A stretch of 64,000 nucleotides of DNA from NCBI GenBank assembly GCA_036346395.1, contig CM070599.1, forward strand, positions 29,813,232 through 29,877,231, in the 5' to 3' direction. The position numbers and the translations under genes are program-made. Source of the DNA: Hsuehochloa calcarea (lineage: Eukaryota > Streptophyta > Magnoliopsida > Poales > Poaceae). The notes under the pieces are model-generated. The model was not told the DNA's origin, searched no databases, and saw only the letters and a list, made by a program, of their open reading frames with translations. Shown here one piece after another: positions 24,015 to 36,898 of the stretch. Position 1 is the stretch's first letter; each line of letters starts with the position of its first letter.

Positions 24015-26230
24015 GTCGAACACACCTTGCGAAGCCAACGATGGCGACCACGACGGCGGAGGGGCTTCCACAGTGGCGCTAGGGGCGGAGGAGCGAGCTC
24101 TGGTCGACAGCGGTGAAGCTCAAATAGCGGCGAAGAGGGGGCGAGACAGAGGGGAGAGTTGGGGGAAGCAAGAGGAGGCCCAGGGCGCTCACGAGGCGCT
24201 ATTTAACGAGGAAGAAGGAGCAATGGAGAAGCTTCGCGGTATGGGCGAAGCTCCGGACACTACAAAACAAAGGCGACACGACAAGGATGAGACATGAGTA
24301 AGTGGGGAGGAGAAAGAACAGAGGGAGTGGGTGCGGCGAAAGGGAAATTTTCATAGCTGAGGAAATCGAGGAAGGGAATCGCGCCAGGGGTGACAACTTT
24401 CGTCGCGGTGGTATGGGCGAGAGGAAGGAGACAGTGGCCAGACGAAGAGAAGGCTGACAGGCGGGACTCGTCGGACAGAGAAAAGAGAGAGAGACCGGTG
24501 GGAGGGTTTGGTTGAATCCGAGAGGGCGGTCAAAACGAGAGAGCGGTCAAAAACGAGAGGGTGGTCGAAACCGAGAAGGTTGTTGAAAACGAGAGGGCTT
24601 CAAAAGGCTGATAGGGTTGTGAATTTTTAGACTGAGTTTCAAAGCCCCAACAATTATGGAAACATTCACAGAAATTCCCAAAGATATGATGGTTAAATTG
24701 AATATTTCCAATTTAACATTGGTAATTAAGTCCACAAATAAATTATTTTTAATTTTTGGGAAAAAAGGAAAAACCCATTTAAAAAAACTAGAAAATCCAA
24801 GAAAAGACTTAAAATAATATTTTTGACTTTAAATACTAGAAAACTCAACTAAACAAAAATTAAATTAATTGAAGTTTGATTAATTCATATTAAACATTTT
24901 CAATTTTTGATAATCTCACATTAATCTTTTAACAAATGAAGATAAATCAAATTATTCCTTTTTATTTTATTTTTAGTTTCAAAAAGTCTTTGAAATTCGG
25001 GAAAGCCGAAAAGAAAAAGAAAGAACTCAACGAAAATAACAACAAGGTCTGGAAAAAAGGAAATACAAGATAAAACCAAAATAAATCAATTTTTATTTAA
25101 TTGGAGTTTGATTTACTCGCATTAATTTGTTTTTAAATTATAAAATTTCAAATTAAGCTTTAACAATTTAGGAAAATTTAAATGGTTATTTTTATTTTAA
25201 TTTTTTTTAAAAAAAATCCCAAAAAATGGGATGTTACAAATGTTGTCTTTAGAATATTTTTTGAAAAATAGATTAAATAATAAAAAAAGTTCGCCTGCTG
25301 AGCTACTTACTTTTTAGCAAAGAGGCTTGTGAGCTACTTAGTCTTCCCCAAAAGATAAACCTCAATGCAAATGATTTATGGCTCATATCATACTACTACT
25401 AGATAAGCAACCAATGTAGCTGCAAAAATAAATGTTGATTTTGAAATACGTTTTGGCCATATGCTCTTTCCTTGCGGTGTTCTCTCTCCAACCCGTTTTG
25501 TCTTGCAAGATCACACTTCTTAAAAGGAGGAAAGTGCTCGTCCCCTTAACAGCTCACCTTTTGGCTAAGCTTGTAGATGGAAGCTAATCTACAATCCTAA
25601 TTGGGTGGAACGAAAAGGTTTCAATGAGGCTACGACAATAGCCAAGAAGGAACTTGGGAGCTCTGCAAGAAGCACCGGCGGAGCTCTGTGCAGGCCAGAG
25701 GGGGTCATGGCCCCTCCAACACTTGACTAAACCTCAAAGAAATTAAAATGACAGTATCTACTTCTTTACAATCATCTTAAGAGTGATCTACTCTACAATT
25801 TGCTTAAAGCTCCGTCATATGTGCCAAGATGCATGTCCACCACCTTGGCATCCAACGTAAGGACATTTCCGGATTAGAAAAAAATAATAATAAAGCGAAA
25901 CATAATGTACAACATTTGAGCTTCCAGAGTTCCAAAACAAAGGAGAGAACAATCGAACAAAATACCGTCCAAAGCCCACAAAAAATCTTGTAAGCCATTA
26001 GATCCTCTTTTATTGGCATCCATTCACGCCGTCTTTTTCACGAATCTTCACATTTTATTGATTTCTCTCCTTTGACGACGTCGTGGAGCACACCGTCCCT
26101 CCTCCCCGTCTTCGTCGCCACTGGCGAGCTCTAGCCCAGCATAGTGAATCCAGGTTTTTTTTTTTCATCTCCTTTTCCTCGGGATACTTGTAAAATGGAA
26201 ATCCTTGTAAAATATGTTGAGATTCGATTT
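24015..26230 (+). repeat. Duplication 3, copy 2 (2216 bp)
   Basis: Second copy of 21828-24014. Differences cluster at ~24400-24540 (G/C-run changes) and at ~25877-25900 (an A-run in copy 1 is an AAT-rich tract here). Elsewhere long stretches are identical. It ends about 770 bp upstream of the LOX start codon. Confidence 0.92.
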
Positions 26231-26797
26231 TGCTAAAACATCGCTTGATACTCGCTTAAAATTCGACGCTTTGGGATCGAAAACGTGCTTGGAACCTGCT
26301 ATCCCGTTGATTTCAATTCCAAGTAGTCACCGATACGTTTTTAAACGAAATCACGCTACAGTTTCACTATCGCCCGTCAGTACGAATGCATGTATGTATG
26401 TATGTATGATCAAGGCCGACTGCGCTCTCGCTTTCCCACGGGGGAAAAAGGCGGTGGGTCCCACCCGATGGCCCGCGCGGCGTCAGTGCGCTCCCTGGTT
26501 TTTGTACCCGGGGCCGGGGCATTGTTGTCCGAATCACCAACCACACACGCCGCAACGCTCGTCGCCTTCACGCTTCAACTCACCTGCGTCGAAGCCTCGA
26601 GCCCGCTTTTGTCTATTCGCCTCTTCCCCCGCGCGGAGCGGGTGCGTAGGGTGTATGGAACACGTGTGGCCGGAGCGGGAATCCGCATCGCCCGCGCGCT
26701 GGTTGTTGTCTCGCTCGTGTTACCGCGCGCCCCGGGCCTGCTGAGTTCTGACCGGCCGTGCGCCATCCCATTCCCCAATCCCCACCCGCGCCCGCCT
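26231..26797 (+). promoter_or_regulatory. LOX upstream region
   Basis: Single-copy sequence between duplication 3 and the LOX TATA box, rising in GC toward the gene. It contains a (TATG)n run at 26389-26409 and an ACACGTGT G-box-like core near 26660. Regulatory use is inference. Confidence 0.5.
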
Positions 26798-26806
26798 CTA
26801 TATAAT
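26798..26806 (+). promoter_or_regulatory. TATA box of the lipoxygenase gene
   Basis: CTATATAATG lies about 195 bp before the first ATG, so transcription would start near 26830. No other ATG lies between there and 26996. Confidence 0.75.
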
Positions 26807-26995
26807 GCTCCCACTACGAGCAAGGCAGCAGAAAGAAAGAGAGACTGGTCCAAGAAATAGAGAGCAAACAATCATTTCCTTTTCTTCACCCCTCCTCGGC
26901 CGCGAGAGGGAGCAGCTGCTTTGACCCAAGTTTTTTTTCTCGGGGTACGTACGATTAACCTTATTTGGCACGATCGAGGGGAAGGTTCTACTTTC

Positions 26996-29900
26996 ATGGC
27001 GTCGATGGAGCTGTTGGGGAGATCGTTCTTGCCGGGCTCTGCCGGCCCCGCGGCCCTGCGCGGCGCCCGGGAGCGCGGAGGCGGGCTCTGTTTCGCGAGC
27101 CTGGAGGGGGGGCAGGGGAGGACGAGGAGGCCGGTGAGGTCGACGGCGCCGGTGGGCGCCCTGGCAGAGCGGGTCGTCGTGACACCGGCGCCGGTGGAGA
27201 AGGCGGGGCGGCCGGATGCGCACTCGCAGAGCGTGGCCGCGAGGGCCGTGGTGACCGTGCGGCGGAAGCGGAAGGAGGACGTCAAGGAACGCGTTGTCGA
27301 GCAGGTGGACGCCTACGCCGACAGGGTCGGCCGAAGCGTCCAGCTTGAACTCATCAGCACGGAGACCGACTCAAGTAAGCTCCCCCATCATCTCCGTCGC
27401 CTTGCGCGAAGCTTCGCGGTGCGCCCCCTACATCTATCTCCCTTGGAATTCCAGGGCTCTTGCGTTGCATCTTTGAATTGTACTCGTGCAATTTGCTTCT
27501 CCCTTTCTCTTCCCTTTTTTTTTTCTTCTCTCCTCGCTTTCCATTCGCTGCTTCAGCGTCACAGAAGCTGGAGCGAGAATATTCCAGCTGGTGCCTCTTA
27601 ACCTGGGGTGTTTGTTTTCGAGTCATCTTTGTCCGAATGGGCCAAGTGGAACACCCCAATCCTGTTTCTTGATTTGACCTTTTCCTCTCACATGTCGTAT
27701 GAGGCATCGAAATCAAGACGAATTATTCCAAGCATGCATTATGCTGACTGAATCTTTATTTGCTATGTTGGTTGATAGTAAAGGGCTCCCCCAAGAAGAG
27801 CAAGAGGTCGGGGCTGGTGGGCTGGTTCGAGAAGAGGGACGTCAAGGCGGAGCGGGTGGTGTACACGGCGGAGTTCACCGTCGACGCGGCCTTCGGCGAG
27901 CCTGGCGCCGTCACCGTGCTCAACCGGCACCAGCGCGAGTTCTTCGTCGAGAGCATCGTCGTCGAGGGCTTCCCGTCGGGGCCCGCGCACTTCACCTGCA
28001 ACTCGTGGGTCCAGCCCACACGCGTCAACCCCAAGCCCCGCGTCTTCTTCACCAACAAGCCGTACCTGCCGTCCGAGACGCCGCCGGGGCTGAGGGGGCT
28101 CCGGCGCAGGGAGCTCAAGGACCTGCGCGGCGACCGCACCGGCGAGCGCAAGACCACCGACCGGGTGTACGACTACGACGTGTACAACGACCTCGGCAAC
28201 CCGGACAAGGGCGTCGGGTTCGCCCGCCCCGTCCTCCACGGCGAGCGGCTGCCGTATCCGCGGCGGATGCGGACGGGCCGGCCCAGCACCGTTACAGGCA
28301 AGTTAATCAGCCTCGCCCTTACCACCATCTACCCATCCAATAAATTCTCGGATAGCAACAGTGGCCTCCCTGACATGGCGGGAGGGAACCGTCGGTCCGA
28401 CGCGTTGCTTTCGTATCCGAACCACCCGATCGCCACTGACGTTGACGCTGACACGCACGGCCGTATGCGATGTGAATTGAACTGCAGACGAGGGCGCGGA
28501 GAGCAGGGTGGAGTACCCGGAGCCCATCTACGTGTCCCGGGACGAGGAGTTCGAGGAGGGCAAGAACGAGATGCTGTCGGAGGGCGCGCTCAAGGCACTG
28601 CTCCACAACTTCATGCCGCTGCTGGTCAGCTCCGTGTCGCCCAACAACCGCGACTTCGGCGCCTTCCACGAAGTCGACAACCTCTTCAAGGAGGGCCTCC
28701 GACTCAAGCAGGCGCTGCAGGACCAGCTGTTCCAGAAGATCCCCTTCGTCCGCAAGATCCAGGAGAACAGCGAGGGCCTCCTCCGCTACGACACCCCCGA
28801 CATCATCAAGAGTAAGCCTAAGCCAAGCCAAAGCCTCCCATCATTCATGGAGATACGATACGATCGATACGGATACGGATCATCACGGCATTGTTGTACT
28901 GACGCTGTCGTTTCGTTGGCTTTACCCCCCACCTTGGCGTGTGGCAGAGGATAAGTTTGCGTGGCTGCGTGACGACGAGTTCGCGCGGCAGGCGCTAGCA
29001 GGCATCAACCCGGTCAACATCGAGCGTCTTCAGGTAAGCCGTCGCTCTCGCGCCAAACACCGCAACTCTGAATCTTCCAAAACTGTTGCTGTCTGTACTA
29101 TGTACAATGGAGCTGAAAGATCGATCGCCACTGTTTTACTCTTGCGTTTCCAGGCGTTCCCGCCGGTGAGCAAGCTCGACCCGGCCGTCTACGGCCCGCC
29201 GGAGTCGGCGATCACGGAGGAGCATATCATCGGGTACCTCGACGGCATGTCGGTGCAGCAGGCGCTGGAGGAGAACAAGCTGTACATGCTGGACTACCAT
29301 GACATCTTCCTGCCGTTCCTGGATAGGATCAATGCGCTGGACGGCCGGAAGGCCTACGGGACGCGCACGCTCTTCTTCCTGACGGCCGCGGGGACGCTGA
29401 AGCCGATCGCGATCGAGCTGAGCCTGCCGCCGATGACCGACGACTGCAAGCGCGCGAAGCGGGTGTTCATGCCCCCCACCGACGCCACCAGCAACTGGCT
29501 GTGGCAGCTCGCCAAGGCCCACGTCTGCTCCAACGACGCCGGCGTTCACCAGCTTATCAACCACTGGTATGCCTCTTTACGACTTGACATTCCAATTTCC
29601 ACGGCAGTTGATGCAGAAGAACTGAACGGTTTGATTGATGGGTTGGCTACACAAACACAGGCTGAGAACGCACGCGTGCATGGAGCCGTTCATCATCGCG
29701 GCGCACCGGCAGATGAGCGCGATGCACCCAATCTTCAAGCTGCTCAAGCCGCACATGCGGTACACGCTCAAGATCAACGCGCTGGCGCGGCAGATCCTCA
29801 TCAACGGCGACGGCGTCATCGAGTCGGGGTTCACCCCCGGCCGCTACTGCATGGACATGAGTGCCTTCGCGTACCGGGAGCTCTGGCGGCTCGACCAGGA

Positions 29901-30792
29901 GGGCCTCCCCGCCGACCTCATCAGAAGGTACACGCTTTACTTCACCACCTCGAACGTCTCTGCTCTTGCTAGATGCGTGCAATGCAACATAAACGGAATG
30001 GGCGCTTAATTCATCTGGTGTTTGGTTGTTGCGCGCAGAGGTATGGCCGTGGAGGACCCGAGCCAGCCGCACGGGCTCCGGCTGCTCATCGAGGACTACC
30101 CGTACGCCACCGACGGGCTGCTCCTCTGGTCGGCCATCTCGCGGTGGTGCGACGCCTACGTGGCGGCGTACTACCCGACCGACGAGGCCGTGCAGAGCGA
30201 CTACGAGCTGCAGTCCTGGTACACGGAGGCAGTGCAGACCGGCCACCAGGACAAGTGCGACGCGCCGTGGTGGCCGCGCCTCGTGACGCCCGGCGACCTC
30301 GCGTCCCTGCTCACGACGCTGGTGTGGCTCTGCTCGGCGCAGCACGCGGCGCTCAACTTCGGGCAGTACCCGCTCGGCGGGTACATCCCGAACCGGCCAC
30401 CGCTCATGCGCCGGCTGGTGCCGGCCGAGGGCGACCCGGAGTACGCGCACCTGGTCGCGGACCCGCACCGGTTCTTCCTGTCGGCGCTGCCCAGCCTGAC
30501 GCAGACGACGACGTTCATGACGGTCATCGACACGCTGTCGACGCACTCGGCCGACGAGCAGTACCTCGGGGAGCGCCCCGACGAGGAGTGGACCGCCGAC
30601 CCGGAGGCGCTGGCGGCCGCGCGCGAGTTCGCGGCCGACGTGCGCCGCGCCGAGGAGGAGATCGAGCGGCGCAACGCCGACCCTGCCCGGCGCAACCGGT
30701 GCGGAGCCGGCGTGCTGCCGTACGAGCTCATGGCGCCGTCGTCCGGGTCGGGCATCACCTGCCGAGGCGTCCCGAACAGCGTCACCATATAG
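26996..30792 (+). CDS. LOX: Lipoxygenase, chloroplast 13-LOX type (7 exons, 913 aa)
   Basis: Exons: 26996-27374, 27779-28297, 28488-28811, 28948-29033, 29154-29566, 29661-29927 and 30039-30792 (TAG). They sum to 2742 bp with all phases consistent. The enzyme is a non-haem iron dioxygenase that adds O2 to linoleic or linolenic acid, feeding jasmonate or leaf-volatile synthesis. Residues 1-~60 are rich in Arg/Ser/Ala and nearly free of acidic residues, as in a plastid transit peptide. A PLAT domain lies at about 120-290, then the catalytic domain. Iron ligands are all present: His573 and His578 (HWLRTH), His765 and Asn769 (QHAALN), and the terminal Ile913 (PNSVTI). The start is the first ATG after the TATA box. 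Intron 2 uses a GC donor (ACAG|GCAAGT). Product regiospecificity is inferred from the transit peptide only. Confidence 0.95.
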
Positions 30793-32479
30793 CCATCAGA
30801 TAAAGTGAAACGATTCGCGCGGATTTTTCACTCGTTATACTTGGGCAGGGAGAAGTTTCAGCAAAAGTAATTTAGTTTGCTGTAAATTTTTCCCTCGTAA
30901 GCCAAATTGCCATTGATTTGGGCCGAAACATGAAAAGAGTTGAATTTTTTTGTTAAGATGGGGAGCTGATATTGTAGAATGTACATAATTTAGTAGAGAA
31001 AGTATCCCTATAGATAAACAATCAATGGATATCTGTACTTCTGTAGAGCATTCTTCTTGTGTGAAGTGTTCCTCGCCATGCTAACGCTGCTGTTCGTTGC
31101 CATGTTAGCGATGCCGTCGATCGAACTTGGATTGCCAAAACGGCTAGGTCGACGAGATCGACTGGCCCAGTTCAATCATCAAAAGGAAGATGCGGAAAAT
31201 GAGTCTCCATCCATTGGTAATTTGAGTCTCCATCCACTGGTAGTACGTTGAGTACCTTTGTGACATCGTGTGACTCAATCGTGTGTTTTCCGTTTATTAA
31301 TCATGCCTCATTGTGCCCCATGGATTGCTTTATAACAAACGAAGGATTGTGTTCATTAGTTCTACAGGGCTAGAAACACGGCGTTTAGTGCGTATTTAAG
31401 CATATTCCTGAACCGTTGTTTCAAATTTTTTTTATTAAAAAAAAGAAAACAGATCTGATTACATATTTCAGGTGCCTCATCCTTCTGGTAAATTAACTCG
31501 ATACGGTGAAATAACGATGATGATGATGATCGGAACGCGCTGGCGCAAAATAACATCGGCACGCCAGCACGTGTTGTCATGCGTGGTCAAATAGGTTAAT
31601 TAATGGAAAAAGTTTGTGCTACCAATATACGCTAAGAAAAACACAAATATAAACTAGCCATATTATTACGGTAAAAATCAATCGAAACAGACAGAAGAAA
31701 ACCAAACAAATCTCGACTTAGCAACACGCAAAAGAAAAGATCAAGAACTGTATGGACAAGTTGAATGCAGCAAGCCATATAAGAGGATGGCTAGTGCCAG
31801 AATCTTAGCCCAAAGATTTCCTCTCGGCAACGTACAGCACTGAAGACGCTATTGAAAAGAAGCGCATCAGAGACTCTAATTTATTGCCTAAAAAAAGGAA
31901 GAAAAATAGTTACAAAAAAAATCTGAAAACGATTGGAAAAGATCGCATTAGACTCACGAAAGGTTTGAGCAATCAACATAGGGTATGATTGATTCAGAGT
32001 TTGATGGTATAATTGAGTAAATCATCATCGTCTAATGCACAGCCCAAAACTGGAGAAAAAAAAAAGGGAACAAAAAAGAGGGATAGAGAAAAACCGCAAG
32101 AGGAAATCACGATGGCTTCTAAAACGAGCAGAGAAGAAAATCGTCTAATTGGCGGCGGATAGGGGAGACGGCGGCTTGGTGTGGGGTGTCAGGTACTCTT
32201 ATATAGAGGGGCTGATGCCTGCTGGTATGGGATGGAAACCCTAGTTACCGTGAATTTACATATTTGCCCCTATGCCAAACCGCATGGTGGCTCGTACAGC
32301 CCGCGTGCGCAAAGGGAAAGTTAACGGCCCGTGGGCCGGCCCTGCGTGGTGCCTTGCTATTTGACGCGCGCGCGACATATAGGATTTTCGCGTGTAGTTT
32401 GTTCCATAGTTGACAAGAGAATGGCATTAGCGTACCACATCTGCGTGTATCATTTGTTTCTTGCCTTGGGTGATTCCCT
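30793..32479. other. LOX 3' flank and intergenic sequence
   Basis: The LOX 3' untranslated region probably occupies the first few hundred bases, though I cannot fix a poly(A) site. The rest has only short frames. A small GATGAT run lies near 31520, a TATATAGAGG box near 32200 and a GC-rich patch near 32340, with no gene attached. Confidence 0.5.
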
Positions 32480-32499
32480 TAAGCACACCTGCGTGTATA

Positions 32500-33678
32500 A
32501 ATTGCACTATGACTATTGCAATGCACCTAAACTCCACCTTACTCAACACCTAGCTCCTTCACTAATCCTGCAAGCCATAATGTTTCTTTTGCAGCTTCTG
32601 TAACAGCTATGTACTCTGCCTTAGTTGTAGATAATACAACAATAAATTGAATTGATGACTTCCAATATATAGACCCTCCACCTAGAGTAAACACATACCC
32701 GGTAGTACACATCATATTATCCAAATCATCAGCATAGTCTGAATCCACATATCCAACAATAAAATGATTACCTTGATGTCTACCAAAAATAATACCATGA
32801 CTTGTTGTACCTCTCAAGTACCTGAATATCCACTTGACTGCCTCCCAGTATTGCTTTTCTAGGTTTGCCATAAACTTGCTGACTTGACTAACAGCATGCA
32901 CCAAATCAGGCATTGTACAAATCATAACATACATTAAACAACTAACCGCACTAGCATATGGAACCTTCGTTGTCTCTTCAAATTCTTTGTATGATTCAAG
33001 ACAAAATTTAGAAGAAAGTTTAAAGTGTTGTGCCAATGAAGTACTTACTGGTTTGGCCTTGCTCATATCAAATTGCTCCAAGACTTTCTCAACATACTCA
33101 TGTTGAGACAACCACAATCTCCTCAAGCTTCTATCCTTGTGTATCTCCATGTCCAAAAATTTCCTTTGCTGCCCCTAAGTCTTTCATATCAAATTCCTGA
33201 CTTAGTAAACCCTTCAAACTAATCACATCACACATGTGCTTTGCAGCAATTAGCATATCATCCACATATAGTAGCAAAAAAAAATACATGAACCATCATC
33301 AAAGCGTCGAACATAAACACAACACTTATACTCACATCGACTGTCGCAAATCTCCAACATATGGGAGTCAAAATATTTGTATCATTGTCTTGGAGACTGT
33401 TTCAACCTATACAATGATTTCTTTAAATTGCATACCAGCTGTTGATTTTTGGGTTTAGTGAACCATTCTGACTGCTCCATGTAGATTTGCTCATAAAGGT
33501 CACCATGCAAAAACGTCATTTTCACATCCATCTGTTCCAAGTGCAAATCCCAATTGGCTACCAATGAAAGAACTATCCTGATAGAAGTATGCCTCACAAC
33601 CGGGGAGAATACCTCATCATAATCAATCCACTTCTCTTGTGAATACCCTTTTGCAACTAATCGAGTCTTGAACTTTTC
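32500..33678 (-). pseudogene. Copia RT and RNase H remnant (minus strand)
   Basis: The minus strand shows 'RLVAKGYSQEKWIDYDEVFSP', 'LHLEQMDVKMTFLHGDLYEQ', the catalytic YVDD at 33268-33257, and 'EFDMKDLGAAKKFL' after a shift. It then shows RNase H motifs 'GYVDSDYADDLDNMMCTTGY' and 'YWKSSIQFIVVLSTTKAEY'. The C-terminal RNase H past about 32540 is degraded; 'VHCNSHSAI' is the last recognisable piece. Confidence 0.9.
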
Positions 33679-36600
33679 TGTAACATCCCAAATTTCTGAG
33701 CTCTAAAAATCTTTTGAATTATTACTTGTTGGAAAAATACAATATTTGATTTTATATTAGTTTTATTATCTTTATTTAAAGCTTAATATAAACATTCATG
33801 TAAAAATAATTTAATGTGATTAACCCCAACATCAACAATTGTCAAAACTTTTTTTATTGGATTCTATGGGCTTGGGTATATTTTCTAGAATTTTTTTAAA
33901 GTTTATTTGCTATTTTCTATTTGCTAATTGCATTTTCTGGATTTTCTAAAAATAAAAATCAATTTAAATCCTTCGAAACAGTGTTGGGCCGAAGCCCAAC
34001 ACTATTCCCGCGCGCCAGCCCAGTTCCCCGCTCGCCCGCGCCTCCCTCCGCTCGATCGTCGCCGTGTATCCCTATCGGACGTTGTGCGTTCGCTCGCGCC
34101 GCGCCTCTGCCCTGCCACTGCCAAGTGGGGCTGCCACCGAGTCGTCGTCTCCGCGCCTTTCTTCCTCCCCGTGCCCTCGCCCGCACACCGCCATTGCCAG
34201 AGCTCCCGCCGAATCCGACAATGGCGATCCCGTTGCTGATTCTTCGCGCCAACTCTACCAAAACAAACCCCCGGCTATCCCACACTTATCCCCAACCGAA
34301 CCCCCTTCGAATCCATCCCAATCTCCTATAATTCGGGGATTCCCGATCGTCCTCGAAACGGACTCAAATTGGGCGTTTCCAAATCAGCCTCTCCCGAGCC
34401 CTATAAAGAACCCCCCCTGAGGTTCCCTTCCTCCTCCTCATCCCAGCGCAGCCACCCTCGCCCTCCCTCTCGCTCTAGAGTCGCCACAACTCCATTTTCC
34501 CCTTTTGTCGCCGTCGGATTTCGGCAATTGCGCCACCGCCGTCATCGCCTTGCCCCAGCCGACCTCACCACCGTGCTCAGCAAGTCCCAGGCCACCTCGG
34601 GCGCGCCTCCTTTTCGCCGGAGCGCCGCTGTCATCGACGTCCGACAAAACCCGAGCCTTCGCCGCCAGTCGTCGCCTTTGTTGCCAGCCACTGGTAAGGG
34701 CACCCCTAAGTGCGCAATAGCACGGGGATCAATCCGGTACCCTCCACCGCCAGCGACTCGCCGCTGATTGCCGACGACCATCGATCTCCCAACGCCGCCT
34801 CCTCTATCAGGTGCCTCGTCGCCAGCCTAACGCCATCGTTTATACCGCTTGTTGCCCACGTCTTCGCCATGTCGGCGCCAACAAGATGCGACGCGTGGCG
34901 AGTCCACCACCCGCTCTTCCCTGGCTCGGTGAACTCAGTCCACCGTGAGCTAAGAGGCTGACATGTGGGGCCCACATGTCAGAATTTCTTTTAGTTATTT
35001 CTTTTTCCAAAAATTCTTGGCTGACGCAAGCTTTGCGCAATAATCCAATTTTCCTTTATAAAAATAATTTAGAAATTAAATTAAAAACAAAAATTAGGGT
35101 TCTAATTATTTCCAATCTTCTAAAGCACATAACTTTTGCATCAGAACTCCGATTGAGCCCATTCAAATTTGTACATTAATATAAAATCAAGATCTATTTA
35201 ATGGTGAATTTTATTTAATTTTTGGAGTTTATTTTACCTCTGTTATTTATTTGTTTTTATTTCTTTTGTCTCGTTTGCGAGTAGACGTCGATACTTCAGG
35301 AAATTTTGGAGAAGAAGGAGCACCTCAAGATCAAGACCAATACTTAGACCTATTCCAAGGCAAGTTATACCTTTGATCATATGGAACCCAATTTTCAAAA
35401 TACTTTGTTTCAATGTATTTCATTCTATTTCAAGTATTTATTTAAATGCTTTTGGGTTTAGTTATTAATCCTAACTTGTTATGTCCACCTTGTCTATTGT
35501 ATGCCATGATCTTTTATCACCCTAGGTTGGTTCATTATTAGTTGGTATTATCGTAATACCAACGTGGGTTGGTTAGATACGAGTAGATTGCTTAGCCATG
35601 CCACGAGTCATCATTTCATGTGAGTTGCAAATATAAACTTAACTAAGTGATTATGGAACTGTGTGATGAAACTGTATGTGTTGTGTGCTATTACTTGTTG
35701 ATGGTATGTGTTGCACTTAATCATCAGGGTGGGAAAAGATTTAGACTGAGGCAAGTGGTGGATTCTGTGTGATTGGTGGAGCTTTTGTGCTGGGAATAAT
35801 AAAACTGTGTGATTTAGTTATAATTGGAAGTCTTGCCTTGGTCAATTAAGAACTTCATTTTGTGCGTCATTGAACTAAGCCTTACTGTACAACCACATGC
35901 CTAGTATGGGCTGGGCCTAACTTAGTAAGTTATGAAATCTTAACGTTGACAACTCAGGTTGTAATTTAAGCTGTGTGATGGGCTGGAGGTGTGATACGTC
36001 ACATTGCGGGACGGTTCACCGCATCCCTGTCCAACGGTGTGTGTCGTAACCAAACGATGTGTGTATCGATTGGACGGCAGTAAAGCACATCGGGAGTATC
36101 AATGCTTGTGACGAAGTTTTCGAAAGGTTTTGTTATGACCAGTGTGGGCCGCACTGATTGTATCGTGTGGGTAAAGTGTACAACATCTGCAGAGTGTTCA
36201 ATCAATCTACTCAAATAGCCGAGTCCACGGTCATGGACATGCTCGGAGATTTCACACGAGGGGTAGATTTTCATAAAACTATGGGAAGGGAGCTGTGTGA
36301 TCTAAGTCATACAGCTGTGTGAATAACTTGTTTAGGCTGTGTGTCTTTGTGGAATCGAATGATAACTTATTATTGTTTATTTATTTTGAATTACGCTTTC
36401 AATCTATTATTCATATTCAATTGCAAATGTTGCATTTCTACAAAATAACCACAAAAGCCATTCCTTTGGAATAAGCCATCATCTATAAATTGCATTTTGT
36501 GGTATGACTTGCGAGTACGGTTGTGTACTCATACTTGCTATAATCAATCAACATAAGTGGAGGAGTCATCGCCTGCTTTTGAAGAGGAGTTCTACGAAGG

Positions 36601-36898
36601 TTGATCGTTATGGTCTCGATCCCAGTCAGTTGCCTGTGGTGAATTAATGGGATTCTGCTGGAGTTTACTTTGTTTTCGTTGCAGCTTATTTCTTTATTGT
36701 CAGCATTGCATGGCTTAATAAATGTAAAACTCGACCTTAAGGTCACAACAGTTATTTGCTATTTAAATTACTCGTTTATTTATTATTTCATTGTATGGAG
36801 GTGATATTTCATCAATGTTGACACTGTGTGCACTAGCTTGATCCTGGACTAGTGCAGTATACACAAAGGGTCCAGATTTCTATATTTGGGTCCCGATA
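33679..36898 (+). mobile_element. Solo LTR (3220 bp) inserted in the copia RT
   Basis: The target-site duplication TTTTC lies at 33674-33678 and 36899-36903. Removing the insert and one TSD copy restores an open copia frame across the site, which confirms the borders. The ends are TGTAACATCCCAAAT and ATTTGGGTCCCGATA; they share a CCCAAAT inverted repeat but end TG...TA rather than TG...CA. A GC-rich segment (33980-34960) contains a CTATAAAG TATA box at 34401-34408 and a GTGTTGGGC/GCCCAACAC hairpin at 33981-34002. There is no coding domain and no second LTR. It resembles long grass gypsy LTRs. Frames within it are not genes. Confidence 0.88.

Noticed and set aside
26390..26860. 156-codon and 176-codon frames upstream of LOX
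   Set aside because: They overlap the LOX TATA box and are shadows of GC-rich promoter sequence.
26921..26995. Upstream start for LOX at 26921
   Set aside because: The frame is open there but begins with TTG; the first ATG after the TATA box is 26996 and begins a transit-peptide-like sequence.
34064..34767. Open frames in the GC-rich part of the 3.2-kb solo LTR as genes
   Set aside because: They overlap on both strands, cross the LTR TATA region and have no domain.
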